From NCBI GenBank assembly GCA_024278285.1, contig JAJRTM010000359.1, positions 1 to 7,337 of the forward strand: a stretch of DNA of 7,337 nucleotides, read 5' to 3'. Made by a program: the position numbers and the translations under genes. Source of the stretch: Planctomycetota bacterium (lineage in GTDB: Bacteria; Planctomycetota; Planctomycetia; Planctomycetales; Planctomycetaceae). A model generated the notes under the pieces. It saw nothing but the letters and a program-made list of their open reading frames with translations, did not search any database and had not been told where the DNA came from. This document shows positions 1-7,268 of this stretch, piece after piece (the first letter of the stretch is position 1; each line of letters starts with the position of its first letter).

Positions 1-315
1 TACAGGGGAGTCATTATTCAAAGAAAATCCCCACCACAAACCGAGCAACATCAAACCAATAACAGCGATCCCGCCGAGCAGCAACGGAAAGTGATCAGGT
101 TTCTTTTGACTCCAAAGTGGTAAATCTTCCTGACTGGAAGGAGCATTATTTTCCCCTGGAAGAAAGGCAATGAGATTCCCGGTTGAGGAAAGTTTGACCT
201 GTATTGGATCGTTGCATTCCGGGCAAATTATTTGTGTCGACTTCTTGCCACGCTCGTTAATACGAAGTTTTGCCTGACACTTTGGGCAAAGAAATTCGCC
301 TGTAAGAACCGCCAT
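1..315 (-). CDS. Zinc-ribbon, single-TM protein, 3' part outside the window
   Basis: The frame opens with ATG at 315-313 and stays open for 105 codons to base 1, so the C-terminus is missing. The N-terminus has two CxxC knuckles, CPKC (residues 10-13) and CPEC (31-34), 17 residues apart, a zinc-ribbon pattern of the MJ0042 type common in planctomycete membrane proteins. A polar linker (about 42-75) leads to one hydrophobic segment, about 77-98, containing LLLGGIAVIGLMLLGLWW. By analogy the ribbon is cytoplasmic and anchored to the inner membrane, with the unseen remainder outside; this topology is inferred. It starts 8 nt after the stop of the 626-aa gene, which has the same ribbon-linker-helix plan and identical cysteine spacing, so the two are almost certainly co-transcribed and probably act together. 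No clear Shine-Dalgarno was seen. The function is not recognised. Confidence 0.8.
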   Translation of the reverse strand, partial: MAVLTGEFLCPKCQAKLRINERGKKSTQIICPECNDPIQVKLSSTGNLIAFLPGENNAPSSQEDLPLWSQKKPDHFPLLLGGIAVIGLMLLGLWWGFSLNNDSPV

Positions 316-323
316 GTTCTTGC

Positions 324-2204
<1,881 letters not shown>

Positions 2205-2316
2205 AATTCAACGACTCTCACAAGAAAAGACAGATTTGCACAAAACAGATTTTCTTCTATCGAATCGTACTCGTATTCCCTAACCCGGACAAGCCGGAAC
2301 TATAATTTATAAATCA

Positions 2317-2474
2317 GGGTAGCCCGACCACTTTAATGGTTGGGTGCCGCCAGGCACAAGATGAATGCGCCATGTGAGTTAGATTTAATTTGAGCTTCCA
2401 ATAATCTTGGAGACCACATGGCGCGAGCATCTTGTTGCTACGCAACCCAACCGCTAAAAGCGGATGGGCTACCC
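2317..2474. repeat. 158-nt multi-arm palindromic element
   Basis: Nested complementary arms span the whole segment: GGGTAGCCC (2317-2325) with GGGCTACCC (2466-2474); GGTTGGG (2338-2344) with CCCAACC (2446-2452); ACAAGATG (2356-2363) with CATCTTGT (2428-2435); GCGCCATGTG (2367-2376) with CACATGGCGC (2415-2424); and an inner TCCAA (2397-2401) with TTGGA (2407-2411). Each outer shoulder also has its own mini-hairpin: ACCA/TGGT at 2327-2340 and CCGC/GCGG at 2451-2463. Folded, this would be a cruciform or long RNA hairpin with two side arms. It lies between a terminator and the next operon, as expected of a dispersed BIME/MITE-like repeat. No second copy is present in the window, so dispersal is inferred. 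Confidence 0.8.
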
Positions 2475-2558
2475 AGTTACTTCAAATTATCCAGCCACTT
2501 TTACGCAGCACTTCATTGATAAGATACTAAGATTACGATGAACTGGACTTCTGCCAAT

Positions 2559-2598
2559 AAATAAAGCCTCGAACAAACGAATGTGCGAGGCTTTATTT
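2559..2598 (-). terminator. Rho-independent terminator of the secreted-protein operon
   Basis: A perfect 13-bp stem, AAATAAAGCCTCG (2559-2571) against CGAGGCTTTATTT (2586-2598), encloses a 14-nt loop. It lies 19 nt after the TAG of the 159-aa gene. Read on the minus strand the GC core is followed by TTTATTTATT, a passable U-rich tail. The A-rich opposite side makes it nearly symmetric, so it could also stop transcription from the plus strand. Confidence 0.85.
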
Positions 2599-2617
2599 CT
2601 CAATGTATTTCGTTCAA

Positions 2618-3097
2618 CTACTCATCCAGACCAAGAAGTTTTTCGATGCGTGGCCAAACGCTTGTGCGTGCTTTTTCGTAGGCTCGATGATCCGCTTTAT
2701 CTCGCGATTCAGAGAATTTTGAAAGCTGGCGAGCCTCTTCCTGCAAAAGCGAATAGATCTGGATTGTCTCGTCGATATAGTCCTGATCCGATTCGTCTTC
2801 GCAATTTTCCTGAACAAGCAATAATTGTTTTTTCAGCGTATCAAGCATGCCGACCAAACCACCCATCAAATCCTGAACGCGTTCGGTATCGTAAATCTCA
2901 TTTCCGAAAGCATCTCCAATTGCCCCGATGGCAATATAACTTGTGTACATGTGAGCCGCGGAGAGTCCACCAATTGCAGATAGCCTACCATCGTCTTCGT
3001 CTGCAAAAGATGCTCCTGAACCAGCTACTATGACTGACATGACCAGCGTAGCAAAGCAGAATCGTGAAGTCAGTGATCGATTTTTCTGATAATTCAC
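2618..3097 (-). CDS. Small secreted helical protein, function unknown
   Basis: I place the start at GTG 3097-3095, giving 159 aa. It has a well-placed ribosome site (AAGGA, 7 nt spacing), and it gives a normal signal peptide: a basic start (NYQKNRSLTSR), a hydrophobic core (FCFATLVMSVIVAG) and an ASFA cleavage site before the acidic DEDDG. An upstream in-frame ATG at 3145-3143 overlaps the previous stop as ATGA and would give 175 aa, but it has no Shine-Dalgarno and would add 16 residues before the signal. The mature part (about 127 aa) is mostly helix-forming: a Gly/Ala-rich stretch (LSAIGGLSAAHMYTSYIAIG), then a likely coiled coil and a charged tail ending KLLGLDE. One cysteine remains in the mature chain. 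It follows the TIGR03000-like gene in one operon and is ended by the 2559-2598 hairpin. The family is not recognised; it is probably periplasmic. Confidence 0.82.
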   Translation of the reverse strand: MNYQKNRSLTSRFCFATLVMSVIVAGSGASFADEDDGRLSAIGGLSAAHMYTSYIAIGAIGDAFGNEIYDTERVQDLMGGLVGMLDTLKKQLLLVQENCEDESDQDYIDETIQIYSLLQEEARQLSKFSESRDKADHRAYEKARTSVWPRIEKLLGLDE

Positions 3098-3104
3098 TAA
3101 TGGT

Positions 3105-3109
3105 TCCTT
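3105..3109 (-). promoter_or_regulatory. Ribosome binding site that decides the GTG start
   Basis: AAGGA on the minus strand, within AAAGGAACCATTAGTG, lies 7 nt before the GTG at 3097. It is the best Shine-Dalgarno in the window and favours GTG over the ATG at 3145, whose upstream sequence (ACGAAAATTACTAA) has none. Confidence 0.65.
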
Positions 3110-3141
3110 TGTGGCAAATGTGACGATGTGAGACATGCTCA

Positions 3142-3699
3142 TCATTTAGTAATTTTCGTGTTCGTTCGATAGGTAAGTGTAACAATTCTGCCGGGAATTA
3201 AACGGACGTAGCGAACTGTTTCAGGGGCACCAGGGGCATTTGAAAACCTGAAAACGGCCTTGTATATGTGGGGAAGACCAGGAATAAGAGGCTCGGTTTC
3301 AAATTCCCAAAGCCCGTTGGTCAACTCGTTTTCAAATCCATCATCAACAGCATCTTCTTCACGATGAGGGTTAATGTTGTAAAGAGCGACATCGGTTGCT
3401 CCCGGTGCAATAATATCTATCATGGCAACTCGAGGATGTTTATCGACAGGAATTTCCCTGCTTGCCCGGTAGTAGGTTTGTCCTATCGTTCCCGGTGGTC
3501 TCGCAGCAGATACCTGTTGAGGCGGTGCCATGACCGGTCGCTGCATCGGGGCATATTGTTGGAAAGAAGGCGGTGCATACGATTGCGGTGGCGACACTCC
3601 TTTTGAGCAGGGGCATTCTGCCTGCGAAGTTTGGGGCATCATACTTACTGCAAGTAGAGTTAAACCAGCATACGGTATTTTTGTCATTAAGTTTGTCAT
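3142..3699 (-). CDS. Secreted protein with TIGR03000-like C-terminal domain
   Basis: This 185-aa protein starts at ATG 3699-3697 and has GGAG 10 nt upstream. A second ATG four codons later lacks such a site. Residues 1-27 form a signal peptide with a LTLLAVSMM core and SQA cleavage before ECPC; the cysteine context is not a lipobox. Residues 36-70 are a Pro/Gln/Ala-rich linker (PPQSYAPPSFQQYAPMQRP). Residues 90-178 are beta-rich, and the later half (WEFETEPLIPGLPHIYKAVF, then VRLIPGRIVTLTY) has the F-x-T-x-P-L-x-P-G-x-x-Y pattern and closing strand of TIGR03000, an uncharacterised domain known only from planctomycetes. This assignment is by eye. The protein probably acts in the periplasm or envelope; no catalytic residues are evident. 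It is the first gene of an operon with the 159-aa protein. Its TGA (3144-3142) overlaps an ATG of that frame, and the preferred GTG lies 44 nt on. Confidence 0.87.
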   Translation of the reverse strand: MTNLMTKIPYAGLTLLAVSMMPQTSQAECPCSKGVSPPQSYAPPSFQQYAPMQRPVMAPPQQVSAARPPGTIGQTYYRASREIPVDKHPRVAMIDIIAPGATDVALYNINPHREEDAVDDGFENELTNGLWEFETEPLIPGLPHIYKAVFRFSNAPGAPETVRYVRLIPGRIVTLTYRTNTKITK

Positions 3700-3822
3700 T
3701 GTCTATGCACTCCGAATCGGTCAGTTCGTAAGAATCTGGTATTGCCAGCTTTAATAAGCTGCTAAGAAAACGTACCACTTAAATTCAGTTCGGGCAGAAA
3801 TTCCAATCAAATCTGATCGCAA

Positions 3823-3853
3823 AATATAAAATTCAATAACGCGATCTCGTCAA
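3823..3853 (-). promoter_or_regulatory. Possible sigma-70-type promoter of the secreted-protein operon
   Basis: On the minus strand TTGACG (3853-3848) is followed 19 nt later by TATATT (3828-3823) in an AT-rich stretch. The spacing is long and the leader to the ATG at 3699 would exceed 110 nt, so this is tentative. A palindrome just upstream (3859-3871) adds some weight. Confidence 0.3.
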
Positions 3854-3858
3854 ACTTC

Positions 3859-3871
3859 ACGAAGACTTCGT
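3859..3871. promoter_or_regulatory. Palindrome ACGAAG-A-CTTCGT, candidate operator
   Basis: This is a perfect 6-bp inverted repeat around a single central base, five bases upstream of the proposed -35 box of the secreted-protein operon. It is a plausible binding site for a dimeric regulator. No second copy was noticed in the window, and the role is inferred from position only. Confidence 0.3.
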
Positions 3872-3889
3872 AATGCCGAGAAACCGTAT

Positions 3890-3949
3890 ATTTTAACAAA
3901 TTGGTCCTTCCTTTATTTTAGTGGATGAAGATTTGAGAAAGCCACGGAT
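3890..3949. repeat. Repeat A, left part (related to 7035-7092)
   Basis: The segment running from TTTTAACAAATTGGTCC through CTTCCTTTATTTTAGTGG to GAGAAAGCCACGGAT matches 7035-7092 with scattered differences and small indels. Both copies are preceded by ACCGTA, end in GCCACGGAT, have the same orientation and lie upstream of a minus-strand gene. This indicates a dispersed intergenic repeat rather than conserved coding sequence. Confidence 0.6.
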
Positions 3950-3991
3950 AAACCCATCGCGGCATATAGCCACAGACTAAACATAATTTAC

Positions 3992-4020
3992 CGCAAAGTT
4001 GGCAGAGATACGCAGAGAAA
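3992..4020. repeat. GCARAG units at 9-10 bp spacing
   Basis: GCAAAG (3993), GCAGAG (4002) and GCAGAG (4012) follow one another at 9 and 10 bp. The CGCAAAGTT at 3992-4000 recurs exactly at 4547-4555, across the stop codon of the regulator gene. Arrays of this GCAAAG/GCAGAG kind occur in intergenic DNA of several phyla; their function is unknown to me. Confidence 0.5.
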
Positions 4021-4035
4021 AAAATGATCGATAAT

Positions 4036-4288
4036 TCGTTTAACGGCAAGCCGAAGGCGACTGCGTAAACAGGTCTGCTATTACTCAACAGGTCCAATGC
4101 TATTGTCTACCTGCCATTAAACATCAAATGTGCCATGTGATTGTCCATGTACGGCATCGTGGGGAAGAATCGAAGCTGACATCACTCGGCATGATACCCG
4201 AGACGATTGATATTATTTCTTTCGTTGAACAGCAAGCCTTCATTGTCCAGCTTACCTGCGCAGTCGCCTTCGGCTTGCCGTTAAACGA
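4036..4288. repeat. 253-bp element with perfect 30-bp terminal inverted repeats
   Basis: Bases 4036-4065 (TCGTTTAACGGC to GGCGACTGCG) are the exact reverse complement of 4259-4288, with 193 bp between. Weaker complementarity continues inward: CAGGT (4070-4074) with ACCTG, and TGCT..CAAC (4077-4089) with GTTGAACAGCA (4224-4234). A CTCGG/CCGAG hairpin sits at 4185-4202. A degenerate copy of the right end occurs at 4102-4122. No transposase or clear target duplication is visible. It could be a MITE-like non-autonomous element or a structured RNA. Confidence 0.75.
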
Positions 4289-4431
4289 TTGCGAGGGATA
4301 CAGTATTTGATGAGGCAAACAGACCAAGCTACGATAGTAATTGTTTTGCCGAACAGGTATAAGAAACTTCAATAGTAAAAGAGGAATGGATTCGCGGCAT
4401 GGTGCAAAGAAAAGTGAGAATTTGCAGCTGC

Positions 4432-4503
4432 ATCTGACATAAAAAATGCTTCTGTTGTCTGAGTGACATTTTTTTATCTGTGTTTGACCCGTGTGAATCC
4501 GTG
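4432..4503. repeat. Repeat A, right part, with CACRGAT-type units
   Basis: Bases 4432-4484 (ATCTGACATAAAAAATG onward) resemble 7184-7236 at about three in four positions with small indels. Overlapping its end, the minus strand reads three units in a row: CACGGATTCA (4503-4494), CACGGGTCAAA (4493-4483) and CACAGATAAA (4482-4473). These are inverted relative to the CACGGAT at 3943-3949, so this type of unit brackets the whole region. Confidence 0.55.
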
Positions 4504-4554
4504 GTTCTTTTCCTTTAACCACTTAAATGTGGAAAGAACTCAATCACGCAAAGT

Positions 4555-6531
4555 TCAATCCTCCTCCTGTTCCTGTTTAGCTTCTGCCATTTTCAATTGT
4601 CGCATTTTTCGGTAGAGGTTAGAGCGATGCAAACCGAGCAAGCGGGCCGCTGCGGTCATGTTGCCTCTTGCTTTGGCGATTGCGCGGCGGATGTATCGTT
4701 GTTGGAAATCAAGGGTCGCTTCGGTTAATCCTTCCGTGTTATGATTGCCGCTGCTGTCTGTTTCCAAGCCGCAAAGTAACGCGATATCTTCAAAAGTGAT
4801 TTCATCACCATGTGCCGCGAAGGCGATACGTTCCATCATGTTTTTCAGCTCTCGCACATTGCCCGGCCATGAATATCCAAGTAGCCTGGTCATTGCTTCT
4901 GTAGAGCAGGTAAGCGATTTTCGTTTGGCTTGCTTGCGATACTCTTCCAGAAAATGATTTACCAGTGGCTCGACATCATCCACACGATCTCGCAGTGGCG
5001 GCATGTTGATGGAGATGGCGTTCAGGCGAAGATAAAGTTCTTCTTGAAAGTTTCCTTCCAATATTTGATCGGTTAATCGCGATTGTGTCGCTGCGATCAC
5101 CCGGGTATTAATGACGATTGCTTTTGAATGTTCTGTCGCTGCAATCACTCCTTGTTCGAGTAAGGTAAGAATGAGTTGCTGATATTCAAAAGCGAGGGAA
5201 TCGATATCATCCAAAAACATGGTTCCTGTATCGGCTCGTTCCAGTTCTTCCAGAAAGCGAGACAGCATTTCTGATTCAGGTGTTTCGCTCCACTGAGTAC
5301 AGTCAATAACGACAAACGGTTTTTCTGATCGCGTTCCCTGATAGTGCAATGCTCTCGCGACGGTTTCTTTCCCGGTGCCTGCTTCGCCGGTGATTAACAC
5401 GGGAAGATCGTTTGAGCAAAGATTGTTCACATGAGAGCGAATCGCTTTGATCGCTGCGCTTTCGCCAACCAATTGAGACTGGGCACTTTTTTCAGATTGC
5501 AGTTCATGTTGCCTGTTTTGCAATTCCTGATCAGCTTGAGTCTGCAAGATGGAAATTGCAGCATGACGAGCCAACAGTTCGAGAGTGGATTTGTTCCGAT
5601 CTGTAAAATTGCCCGCTGTTTTATTCAGGCATTCAAATGCACCGACGATCGTTTCTGCTTCATCCAATAAAGGCACACAGAGGATATTTCTGGTCTGGAA
5701 ACCTGTTTGTTGATCAATTTGGTTTTCAAAACGAGGATCGGTTTTAACATCCTCAATGATTATCGCTTTTCCTGTTTGGATCACTTCGCCAGCGATCCCC
5801 GCTTTTTCTGCAATAATTAACGAACCACCTTCAATACCAATCGCGGGTCTGCCAATGAGTTGCTTCAAACGAGAATCGCGAATAAAAATGGTCGCTCGTT
5901 CACAGTCAAGCAGCGAAGTCGATTGCTCAGCCAGTAATTCAAGGAGTTGATCAAGATTTTTAGTATGAAGCAAACTGGTAAAATGACCACAAAGCTCGGT
6001 CATTTTTGCTGCTTCAGTTTTCATGGCGCAGGAATGCGCAAGAAGCTGCCAAATTGGTTCCAGAAACTGTGCCAGCATGGCAACAGTCGCCAGCGAATCT
6101 TCACGAATAGACCTGCCGGAAACAATAAGCATTTCCCAGTCAAAAGTATCGATCGAAGCATGAACAGGAGACGCAATTTGCCCCCAGCCTGTTGCAGGAA
6201 CATCGGACACAAATCCGCAAGAATCTTTCTGCTGAACTTGATCGAGCCAATCTGAATCGGGCTGCCCCAGCGAACGCCCACCCAGTTTAATGACCGCTTC
6301 CCATCGCGAATTTCGTCGAAAAATCCCAATCCCCTGGCACCCGAGATGCCCCTGAATGACGCCCAGAAGATGCTCCAGGTACTGCGTTGTCGATTTCGCA
6401 GTTTTCGAATCCGTCTGCTTTACCGAGTTGCACAAACATTCAAAGATAGCCTCCATCAAGGAAGGATCTTCCAACGCAGAAATCTCCTGCTGCCAATCGG
6501 ATCGCTTTATCCAACTCTGCCTATTAGTCAT
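4555..6531 (-). CDS. GAF / AAA+ / Fis-HTH regulator lacking the sigma-54 GAFTGA loop
   Basis: This 658-aa protein starts at ATG 6531-6529. Residues 1-170 are a poorly defined, possibly GAF-like region. Residues 188-330 are a GAF sensor domain (RATIFIRDS, AGIAGEVIQTGKAIIIEDV, ILCVPLLD). A coiled linker (331-350) leads to an AAA+ domain of the NtrC/PspF type at 353-585, with Walker A GEAGTGKE (382-389), Walker B TMFLDDID (437-444), sensor I AATQ (480-483), FQEELYLRLN (495-504) and the sensor II region WPGNVREL (555-562). Residues 603-648 form a Fis-type helix-turn-helix ending LGLHRSNLYRKMRQL. Family members carry GAFTGA between the SEL and ADGGT motifs; here only ten residues (LSRFLEELER) join SEM to ADTGT, about 11 fewer than in PspF, so the loop is absent. 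Walker B has DD for DE, and sensor I has Q for N. It probably binds DNA in response to a small ligand or redox cue, without activating sigma-54, as known for TyrR. No Shine-Dalgarno was seen. Confidence 0.93.
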   Translation of the reverse strand: MTNRQSWIKRSDWQQEISALEDPSLMEAIFECLCNSVKQTDSKTAKSTTQYLEHLLGVIQGHLGCQGIGIFRRNSRWEAVIKLGGRSLGQPDSDWLDQVQQKDSCGFVSDVPATGWGQIASPVHASIDTFDWEMLIVSGRSIREDSLATVAMLAQFLEPIWQLLAHSCAMKTEAAKMTELCGHFTSLLHTKNLDQLLELLAEQSTSLLDCERATIFIRDSRLKQLIGRPAIGIEGGSLIIAEKAGIAGEVIQTGKAIIIEDVKTDPRFENQIDQQTGFQTRNILCVPLLDEAETIVGAFECLNKTAGNFTDRNKSTLELLARHAAISILQTQADQELQNRQHELQSEKSAQSQLVGESAAIKAIRSHVNNLCSNDLPVLITGEAGTGKETVARALHYQGTRSEKPFVVIDCTQWSETPESEMLSRFLEELERADTGTMFLDDIDSLAFEYQQLILTLLEQGVIAATEHSKAIVINTRVIAATQSRLTDQILEGNFQEELYLRLNAISINMPPLRDRVDDVEPLVNHFLEEYRKQAKRKSLTCSTEAMTRLLGYSWPGNVRELKNMMERIAFAAHGDEITFEDIALLCGLETDSSGNHNTEGLTEATLDFQQRYIRRAIAKARGNMTAAARLLGLHRSNLYRKMRQLKMAEAKQEQEED

Positions 6532-6652
6532 CGATAGAAATCTGTCAAAAAAAAGAAACCTGGCATCAAACTGATGTCAATCAGAGCAGGTCCAGGCTCA
6601 TTTCGCAAGCTGGGGAGATCATAATGATGTCAGTTCTGCAGGATTTCCGACT
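6532..6652 (-). promoter_or_regulatory. Leader of the regulator gene with TGATGTCA repeats
   Basis: These 121 nt separate the ABM gene from the regulator. TGATGTCA occurs at 6572-6579 and 6625-6632, starts 53 bp apart (about five helical turns). The first copy sits inside CTGAT-GTCA-ATCAG (6571-6584). On the minus strand the same stretch supplies TTGACA, a possible -35 box, but no good -10 follows. The gap may hold a separate promoter and operator, or the two genes may be co-transcribed; no terminator was seen. Confidence 0.3.
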
Positions 6653-6940
6653 TCATTCAATCAAATCACAGAAGTAAGGGGTTCTTTCGACTTTAGGGAG
6701 AACTTTCGGTTGATAGATTGTCAAAAATGCCTTGGCTTGTTTATGTTGTTCCCAGTCTGCTTTGGTTTCCCAGCGTTCACAAAGGATAAAGGTTTGCGGA
6801 TTATCCTGAGCCTGGCAAACTTCGAAACAGTTGCACCCCGGTTCTTTGCGAGAAAGTTGCCCCGCCTCTCGAAGAGATTCGCGAACTTTGTTAACATCTG
6901 CTGAATCTTTTACTTTCAGCACCACATTGATACAAAACAT
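6653..6940 (-). CDS. ABM-domain protein, putative quinol monooxygenase-like (YgiN type)
   Basis: This 95-aa protein starts at ATG 6940-6938, preceded by GGGAAGA with 7 nt spacing. The length and pattern fit the antibiotic biosynthesis monooxygenase fold (dimeric ferredoxin-like barrel): a first strand (INVVLKV), a helix (VNKVRESLREAG), the KEPGCNCFEV turn and strand, FILCERWE, then the helix ADWEQHKQAKAF with the family's W..H....F arrangement. Relatives include cofactor-free quinol or anthrone oxygenases, haem-degrading enzymes and autoinducer-2 processing proteins; substrate cannot be read from sequence. It is unusually rich in cysteine: C3, C36, C38, C42, C54 and C91. It is cytoplasmic, with no signal or membrane segment. 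It is the gene directly upstream of the regulator and may share its transcript. Confidence 0.9.
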   Translation of the reverse strand: MFCINVVLKVKDSADVNKVRESLREAGQLSRKEPGCNCFEVCQAQDNPQTFILCERWETKADWEQHKQAKAFLTIYQPKVLPKVERTPYFCDLIE

Positions 6941-7268
6941 TTTGGATTCTTCCCGTGTGATAGTGGCTCGCTCGACGTAGCCGATACTAAGAATTCATTT
7001 ACTGCGGTCTGTATGATACCGTAATAAATTTCATTTTTGAACAAGGGTTCTTCCTCTATTTTAATGGCTGGGGATTTGAAAAAGCCACGGATGAGCACAG
7101 ATTTTCACGGATAAATTCTTCTACACAATCTGCTCTCAGAACAGGAAGCGTCATTCCCAGCCACTCATCATTGAATAGTTATCATTTGACATAAATAATG
7201 TCGTTGTTATTAGTGGCATTTTTATTGATCTGTATTACTAACGGTAAAAGTTTGCGAACGGCTCGCAA
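6941..7268. other. Intergenic region upstream of the ABM gene
   Basis: About 330 nt without a supported gene. 6941-7030 should carry the ABM promoter, but I see no clear boxes. 7035-7236 is a shorter relative of the repeats found in 3890-4503. A 7-bp stem, TTTGCGA (7251-7257) with TCGCAAA (7263-7269), ends the stretch. Confidence 0.6.
7035..7236. repeat. Repeat B, short relative of repeat A, with phased CACRGAT units
   Basis: The left part (7035-7092, ending GAAAAAGCCACGGAT) and the right part (7184-7236, TTGACATAAATAATG onward) match the two outer parts of the 3890-4503 region in the same order and orientation. They are separated here by about 90 nt instead of about 480. Bases 7086-7115 form three exact 10-bp units: CACGGATGAG, CACAGATTTT, CACGGATAAA. 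Copy A therefore looks like this element plus inserted sequence, including the 253-bp inverted-repeat element. Confidence 0.55.

Larger units (their letters stand above)
2205..2617. other. Intergenic region between two minus-strand operons
   Basis: This 413-nt stretch has no convincing gene. From right to left it contains the terminator of the secreted-protein operon (2559-2598), about 80 nt without visible signal, a 158-nt multi-arm palindrome (2317-2474), and about 110 nt upstream of the 626-aa gene that should hold its promoter. A small CCGG-ACAAG-CCGG inverted repeat lies near 2285-2297. I could not pick a confident -35/-10 pair for the 626-aa gene. Confidence 0.7.
3700..4554. other. Long repeat-rich intergenic region
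   Basis: These 855 nt separate the regulator gene from the secreted-protein operon. 3700-3890 is the operon leader, with a possible promoter, a 13-nt palindrome and a CAGCTT/AAGCTG hairpin (3746-3761). 3890-4030 carries CACGGAT and GCARAG repeats. 4036-4288 is a 253-bp inverted-repeat element. 4289-4430 has nothing I recognise. 4432-4503 holds further repeats in the opposite orientation, and 4519-4532 is a small CCAC/GTGG hairpin. Open frames here are short, cross the inverted repeats and lack ribosome sites, so I call none. Confidence 0.75.

Noticed and set aside
2581..3033. 150-codon plus-strand open frame
   Set aside because: It is antisense to the secreted helical protein, begins inside the terminator stem and has no signal or motif. 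The minus-strand frame has a signal peptide, a ribosome site and a terminator.
4128..4310. 60-codon plus-strand frame inside the 253-bp element
   Set aside because: It lies mostly within the inverted-repeat element, has no Shine-Dalgarno and shows no recognisable motif.
3890..4503. CRISPR-like array
   Set aside because: The repeats are short, degenerate, in both orientations and directly adjoining or irregularly spaced, without uniform spacers or cas genes.
4124..4522. 132-codon minus-strand open frame in the long intergenic region
   Set aside because: It runs through the right inverted arm and the CACRGAT units, has no ribosome site, and its composition (many Cys, Ser, Arg, Trp, low-complexity LLLL) is not protein-like. 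Best explained as a chance frame across repeats.
4519..4556. Terminator for the regulator gene
   Set aside because: CCAC/GTGG (4519-4532) is only 4 bp with no T-run on the minus strand, and GAACT/AGTTC (4536-4556) is 5 bp and overlaps the stop codon. Neither is convincing.
6021..6329. 102-codon minus-strand frame within the regulator gene
   Set aside because: It is an alternative frame of the 658-aa regulator, whose own frame is continuous and has clear domains.
6532..6600. Sigma-54 (-24/-12) promoter ahead of the regulator gene
   Set aside because: TGGCAT at 6561-6566 lies on the plus strand and is not followed by a GC at the -12 position, so it does not fit the consensus.
6916..7098. 60-codon minus-strand frame upstream of the ABM gene
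   Set aside because: It overlaps the ABM start and reads through the repeat B left part, without ribosome site or motif.
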